From NCBI GenBank assembly GCA_902363145.1, contig CABIZB010000001.1, forward strand, positions 62,001 to 126,000: a stretch of DNA of 64,000 bases. The letters run 5' to 3'. Within the stretch, counting starts at the first letter, position 1. Each line of letters begins with the position of its first letter. The notes beneath the pieces are model-generated. The model made no database searches and had not been told where the DNA came from. It saw nothing but the letters and a program-made list of their open reading frames with translations. Positions 60,557 through 64,000 of this stretch are shown one piece after another. This DNA comes from Oscillospiraceae bacterium (GTDB taxonomy: Bacteria > Bacillota > Clostridia > Oscillospirales > Ruminococcaceae). The position numbers were made by a program, and so were the translations under genes.

Positions 60557-60958
60557 ATGCAAAAAGAAGTCAAAAGTTTTATTTCGATTTTTGCGGTTCT
60601 TATTATAATGTTTTGTACGGTGACAACTGCTTCGGCTGCTGAAACTCGATTATCTAATACTAGCAGTGTTTCGGTTTGGCTGGCTTTTAGCGGTACAACT
60701 GCCTATTGCGATGCTAAAGTCACAGGTGCAAATGGAACAACAAGTATTACAAATGGATATCTTATATTAACAGACAGCCAGGGAACAGTTGTAGCTAATT
60801 GGAGCAATCTATCATCTAATAGTGATAAACTTACTGTTTCTAAATCCACTACTGGTCTAAAAAAAGGTGAAACATATACTCTAACTTTTTCTGCCAAAGT
60901 TAATAAAAATAACAGGGCAGAAGATGTTAGTAATTATGTTTCTAAAACTTGCAAATAA
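60557..60958 (+). CDS. Small secreted protein, unknown
   Basis: The 133-residue protein has a signal peptide (about residues 1-28, SFISIFAVLIIMFCTVTTASA) and a mature Ser/Thr-rich domain of about 105 residues with two Cys (TAYCDAKVTG and a C-terminal SKTCK) and no Trp-rich motif. It follows the sigma/anti-sigma pair and is likely in its regulon. GGAGG precedes the start. It is a beta-type domain by alternation. No family is recognised. Confidence 0.7.
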   Translation: MQKEVKSFISIFAVLIIMFCTVTTASAAETRLSNTSSVSVWLAFSGTTAYCDAKVTGANGTTSITNGYLILTDSQGTVVANWSNLSSNSDKLTVSKSTTGLKKGETYTLTFSAKVNKNNRAEDVSNYVSKTCK

Positions 60959-61199
60959 ATAATAAATTTATATACTGTCTCTAAAATAAATAATTATAAA
61001 AATCAATGCTGTTTTATTGCAGAAAGGAGAAGTGACTTCTAAGACATATTAATTAAGTGACTTATGTTATTTTTGCTGAGTAAAAGTTGGTATTTAATCT
61101 ATTCGGAAAATATTTGAAGTTATAAGTGTATCATCTATAATATGGAGGAAAATTTATTGTGAAAATTAAAATTAATATTAAACAGGAGGAATTTATAAA
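60959..61199 (+). other. AT-rich spacer before the M23 peptidase
   Basis: No gene is convincing. A short frame beginning GTG 61159 (about 17 codons, Lys/Ile-rich) overlaps the start of the peptidase after an upstream GGAGG and could be a leader peptide. No clear terminator or promoter beyond AT-rich stretches was found. Confidence 0.3.
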
Positions 61200-62045
61200 A
61201 TGTCAATTTTAAATGTTAATGTCAAAAAAGTCGTGTCAATCATTCTTGCTCTAATTTTGGTTTTGTCAAACTTTGGAATAATTGTAAATGCACAGGTTTC
61301 CTGCACTATTCCTTATGTTGCTGCAGTAAATAACAAACAGATTTCAGCAAATACATATGTTAGATACAGCAATGAACTATATCTTTATCCAGGCGATATT
61401 GTGTATTTGAATTTTACTTACACACCAAGTAATGCAAGTGTTTGGTTTGGACTTTCAACTCCATCTAACCAATTTCGATATGCTTCAGGGGTATCTGGAA
61501 AACTTCAGAGGAGTTTTATTATAAAAGAAGAGGGAATTCACAAAGTTAAAATTCAAAACAACTCATCAGCTTCAATTATTATAAATGGAAAATTTTCGAC
61601 AGGTTGTTCCTATCCGTTTAGAGGTACAAATGTCCCCACTGCTTTGTCAAGAGGATACAGTGCGAGTCATTATGGACTAGATATTATTGATACTTATCCT
61701 AATTCTATTAATGGAAGAGAGATTTATTCAATTGGAAGTGGAACAGTATTATTTGAAGGTCCTTCCCAGTCGGCGGGAAACTATATCGCAATTTTGTATG
61801 ACGGAGGTTATACAGCAAGATATTTGCATATGCAGAGTAGATCTACACTAAAAAAAGATGATGTTGTAACTTATGAAACATTTATTGGTTATGTCGGTAA
61901 TACTGGAGAATCATCTGGTCCGCACTTGCATCTGGATGTTAATACAGTAAATGCGACATCAGGAGGAAGCGGAAATAATGCAGTTAATAGTAGTACAACA
62001 ATAGATCCCAAAAAACTTTTTCCGCAAATTGGCTTTTCACAATAA
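61200..62045 (+). CDS. Secreted M23 (LytM-type) peptidoglycan peptidase
   Basis: The 281-residue protein has a signal peptide (about residues 1-31), an N-terminal beta-domain (about 35-140) and a C-terminal M23 zinc peptidase. The zinc ligands are His and Asp in HYGLDI and the first His of GPHLHLDV, with the catalytic His in RYLHM; GNYIAILYDGG and GYVGNTGESSGP are family segments. It cuts peptide bridges in peptidoglycan. AGGAGG precedes ATG 61200. It lies in the sigma/anti-sigma island, so may be induced by that sigma factor. Confidence 0.9.
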   Translation: MSILNVNVKKVVSIILALILVLSNFGIIVNAQVSCTIPYVAAVNNKQISANTYVRYSNELYLYPGDIVYLNFTYTPSNASVWFGLSTPSNQFRYASGVSGKLQRSFIIKEEGIHKVKIQNNSSASIIINGKFSTGCSYPFRGTNVPTALSRGYSASHYGLDIIDTYPNSINGREIYSIGSGTVLFEGPSQSAGNYIAILYDGGYTARYLHMQSRSTLKKDDVVTYETFIGYVGNTGESSGPHLHLDVNTVNATSGGSGNNAVNSSTTIDPKKLFPQIGFSQ

Positions 62046-62070
62046 TTAAAACTATAGAGAGGGAAACATT

Positions 62071-62976
62071 ATGAAACAAATAAATAAAAAAATATGGGCT
62101 TTTGCAATATTATCGGTGCTTGTATTTACTGCGTGCGATAAAGCAAATGAAACAACTGTCGATGAAACATCACAGGGAAATACTCAATCTTCCGTTATGG
62201 AAAATGACGAAGCATCATCAGCCGATATTGTTCAATCGTCTGCTCAGGAGGCGGCTGATAACAATGATCAGCTTGATGAAAACAATGAGCAAATGCCTGA
62301 GCCTTTTGATAATAACGGCGATTCAGGTGGCGATATGAATTCTGATTTTTATCAACCGTGTATATCACAATTCGATAGTGTTCCCGGTTCATTGCTTGAT
62401 ATAAGGCCGTCGGGCGAAGTGGACGAATGGCTTAATAATCATTTTTCGAGAAAAGGTGCGGTATCAAGTATCAAAGATTATCTGAATGTGTATTCATTTA
62501 TTACTGACTTTAATATAACCAAGGAAGAAGCAGCATCTGCACTTGAAGATTACATTGATTCAGAATATGAAAGTGTAAGAATAACACAGGATCAATTTAA
62601 TATATTATTTTCCGGCGATATTGAATTGATTACAAAAACATTTGCGTCGGAGTATTCTATAGTGCATGATGATAACATCTACAGTCCTGAATGGATCTAC
62701 ACGCATTCACAAAGCGATTATGAAGCCGCAGGTATAAATGCGGAAGACCTTGCAGAAAAAGTACCGATGTACGCAAATTTAAACTTAACGGAAGCGGCAA
62801 GAGCTGCTTTTTCAGATAAGCTGTCAAGTTATACAGGTGTTGCCATAAATATAGAACCCGTTCAAATATATTCAGAAACGCCATCAAGCGTTATTACCGA
62901 TGATATTGGCATAGTTGAGTCAGAGGATACCGTTAACAGCGATGACGAAATACCTGTAAATATTGATGATGAATAA
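62071..62976 (+). CDS. Secreted lipoprotein, unknown
   Basis: The 301-residue protein has a lipobox (LVFTAC, C22), an acidic Glu/Asp/Asn/Ser-rich linker (about 25-95) and a mature domain with helices (SIKDYLNVYSFITDFNITKE, EYESVRITQDQFNILFSG). It ends in another acidic tail. I recognise no family. It is 25 bases after the M23 gene and may work with it at the wall. It is the last gene of the AT-rich island. Confidence 0.75.
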   Translation: MKQINKKIWAFAILSVLVFTACDKANETTVDETSQGNTQSSVMENDEASSADIVQSSAQEAADNNDQLDENNEQMPEPFDNNGDSGGDMNSDFYQPCISQFDSVPGSLLDIRPSGEVDEWLNNHFSRKGAVSSIKDYLNVYSFITDFNITKEEAASALEDYIDSEYESVRITQDQFNILFSGDIELITKTFASEYSIVHDDNIYSPEWIYTHSQSDYEAAGINAEDLAEKVPMYANLNLTEAARAAFSDKLSSYTGVAINIEPVQIYSETPSSVITDDIGIVESEDTVNSDDEIPVNIDDE

Positions 62977-63031
62977 TTGTTGAGGCAAGATATAATGCTG
63001 CATCTGAAGTAAAAACAGGTGCGTAATTTAT

Positions 63032-63064
63032 AAACAGCTCCCGCAGCAGTGTGGGAGCTGTTTT
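63032..63064. terminator. Bidirectional terminator
   Basis: An 11-bp stem AAACAGCTCCC/GGGAGCTGTTT with a 10-base loop is flanked by T-rich runs, ending the island unit and the histidine kinase gene. Confidence 0.8.
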
Positions 63065-63070
63065 GCTGTA

Positions 63071-64000
63071 TTACTGAACAGGTGCTATTGCCGTCTGCTG
63101 GGTCATGGGGAGCATTACCGTAAATACGGTTCCCTTGCCGTCCTCGCTGTCAACGGAAATGCTTCCGTGGTGGAGGGCTGCGATGTGCTTTACGATAGAA
63201 AGTCCCAGTCCCGTGCCGCCTGTCTGCTTGGAATGGCTCTTGTCAACACGGTAGAAACGCTCAAAAATGCGTCCCTGATGCTCCTTTGGTATGCCTATGC
63301 CGTTGTCTGCCACGGTTATAACAGCCTTGTCGCCTGCACGGCTCACATCTACAAGCACCTTTCCGCCTGGGCGGTTATATTTCACGGCGTTTTCGGTAAG
63401 GTTGTATATCATTTCGTAGATATAGCCGCCGTTTGCCTGAATTGTAACGTCGCTGCCACTGACAGAAAGGTCTATTTCCAGACGCTTTGCCTTTTCGGCG
63501 AGATTTTCGGCGACCTCCTTTGCAACAGCTGAAAGGTTGGTCTCGGTGAAAATTTCCGAGTGATTTTCCTCTATCTCCGACAGCCTGATGATGTCGTTTA
63601 TAACGTTCAGTAGGCGGTTGGCCTCGTCATATATGCGCTTGCCGTATCTGCGGATATCGTCGCCGTCGGTTATCATTCCGCCGCCCAGCATTTCCGCAAA
63701 GCCCCTTATGGTGGTAAGGGGAGTTTTCAGCTCATGGGAAACATTTGCGGAGAAATCACGGCGCATTTCCTCTGCCAGATGTATCTCCGTTTCATCGACG
63801 ATGATTATAACAGCGCCCGAAAGCTTATCCTCGGAGCTTATGCGGCTGATGAACGCCCTGAGGAAACGTCCCTCGGAGGAAAATGTGCCTGTAACGCTGG
63901 CAGCGCACTTTGACTGCTCAATAAGCTCCATGAAATCTGTATTCCGGCAGAACTCAATGATGTTTCGTCCGCTTTCCGCAGGGAAAACGGGGTTTACCAG
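63071..64000 (-). CDS. PhoR-like sensor histidine kinase (5' part outside window)
   Basis: The frame is open to the window edge, so the protein continues upstream (at least 309 residues here). It has a PAS-type or linker segment (SGAVIIIVDETEIHLAEEM), an H-box DFSANVSHELKTPLTTIRG with the phosphorylated His, N-box YNLTENAVKYNRPGG, and G1/G2 boxes DNGIGIPKEH and GGTGLGLSIVKHIAALH. The order matches PhoR/WalK-type kinases. A partner response regulator should be upstream, outside the window. Confidence 0.92.
   Translation of the reverse strand: MVNPVFPAESGRNIIEFCRNTDFMELIEQSKCAASVTGTFSSEGRFLRAFISRISSEDKLSGAVIIIVDETEIHLAEEMRRDFSANVSHELKTPLTTIRGFAEMLGGGMITDGDDIRRYGKRIYDEANRLLNVINDIIRLSEIEENHSEIFTETNLSAVAKEVAENLAEKAKRLEIDLSVSGSDVTIQANGGYIYEMIYNLTENAVKYNRPGGKVLVDVSRAGDKAVITVADNGIGIPKEHQGRIFERFYRVDKSHSKQTGGTGLGLSIVKHIAALHHGSISVDSEDGKGTVFTVMLPMTQQTAIAPVQ

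Larger units (their letters stand above)
59025..62985 (+). other. AT-rich genomic island interrupting merR
   Basis: Composition changes abruptly from ordinary to very AT-rich at about 59025 and returns near 62985. Genes inside (sigma factor, anti-sigma-like, secreted protein, M23 peptidase, lipoprotein) use AT-rich codons unlike the neighbours. No recombinase or direct repeat at the ends was found. The left end cuts merR; nothing recognisable as its 3' part is at the right end (a tail reading VEARYNAASEVKTGA precedes a stop at 63025, possibly a remnant). Confidence 0.5.

Noticed and set aside
1..64000. CRISPR array or prophage
   Set aside because: I found no short, regularly spaced direct repeats and no capsid, portal or terminase genes. 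The DUF5131 (phage Gp37/Gp68-type) gene at 55327 stands alone and is not evidence of a prophage.

Overview
The window looks like a chromosomal segment of a spore-forming, anaerobic gut Firmicute of the Ruminococcus / Oscillospiraceae type. Evidence is a sporulation sigma-G gene, a SCIFF (six-cysteine ranthipeptide) precursor with its radical-SAM maturase, a GTP-type PEP carboxykinase, hydroxylamine reductase, strong TTGACA-N17-TATAAT promoters and AGGAGG ribosome sites. The lineage is inferred from gene content; no 16S gene is present.

Positions 1 to about 8350 are the right part of an integrative element whose left end lies outside the window. It carries an XRE regulator, a small HTH protein, a two-component system feeding an ABC exporter, a plasmid/ICE-type sigma factor with an HTH partner, a TnpW-like protein and a TnpX-like large serine recombinase. 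The recombinase stops a few bases before the terminator of a tRNA-Leu(UAG) gene, so the junction with host DNA is near 8335-8350.

From 8.4 to 26.7 kb lie host genes: GTP-PEPCK, a membrane protein with a GT2 glycosyltransferase, a YcdB/SLH secreted protein, a prolyl-tRNA editing protein, an ATC-hydrolase-like protein, a heterodimeric ABC exporter, a DUF5662 protein, a SpoVB-like flippase and the metNIQ methionine importer. The metNIQ leader encodes a very Met/Cys-rich 25-residue peptide ahead of an intrinsic terminator, and is the most attractive regulatory candidate in the window. A rhodanese/TtcA-like tRNA thiolase follows.

From 26.7 to 38.5 kb lie a 157-bp palindromic repeat, topoisomerase IV subunit A, the SCIFF locus (scfA, scfB and a TIGR04086 membrane protein), tRNA-Leu(CAA), a decayed gene, an ADP-ribosylglycohydrolase, sigG, a second palindromic repeat, an iron alcohol dehydrogenase, a CNNM/CorC-type transporter behind a structured leader and a lone type IV pilin. 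From 38.7 to 47.9 kb a compact co-directional block runs SGNH lipoprotein, queH, GNAT, yhbY, nadD, yqeK, rsfS, three membrane proteins and leuS. rpsU and RNase P RNA follow, then hcp.

From 50.4 to 55.3 kb a four-gene cluster combines two CUT1-type sugar permeases with an HlyD-like coiled-coil adaptor and a MacB-periplasmic-domain-like protein, with no ATPase or binding protein alongside. After yajC, an epimerase and a TIGR01212 radical SAM gene, a merR gene is cut off after 35 codons. An AT-rich island (about 59.03-62.98 kb) with a sigma/anti-sigma pair, secreted proteins and an M23 peptidase begins there. The window ends inside a PhoR-like histidine kinase.
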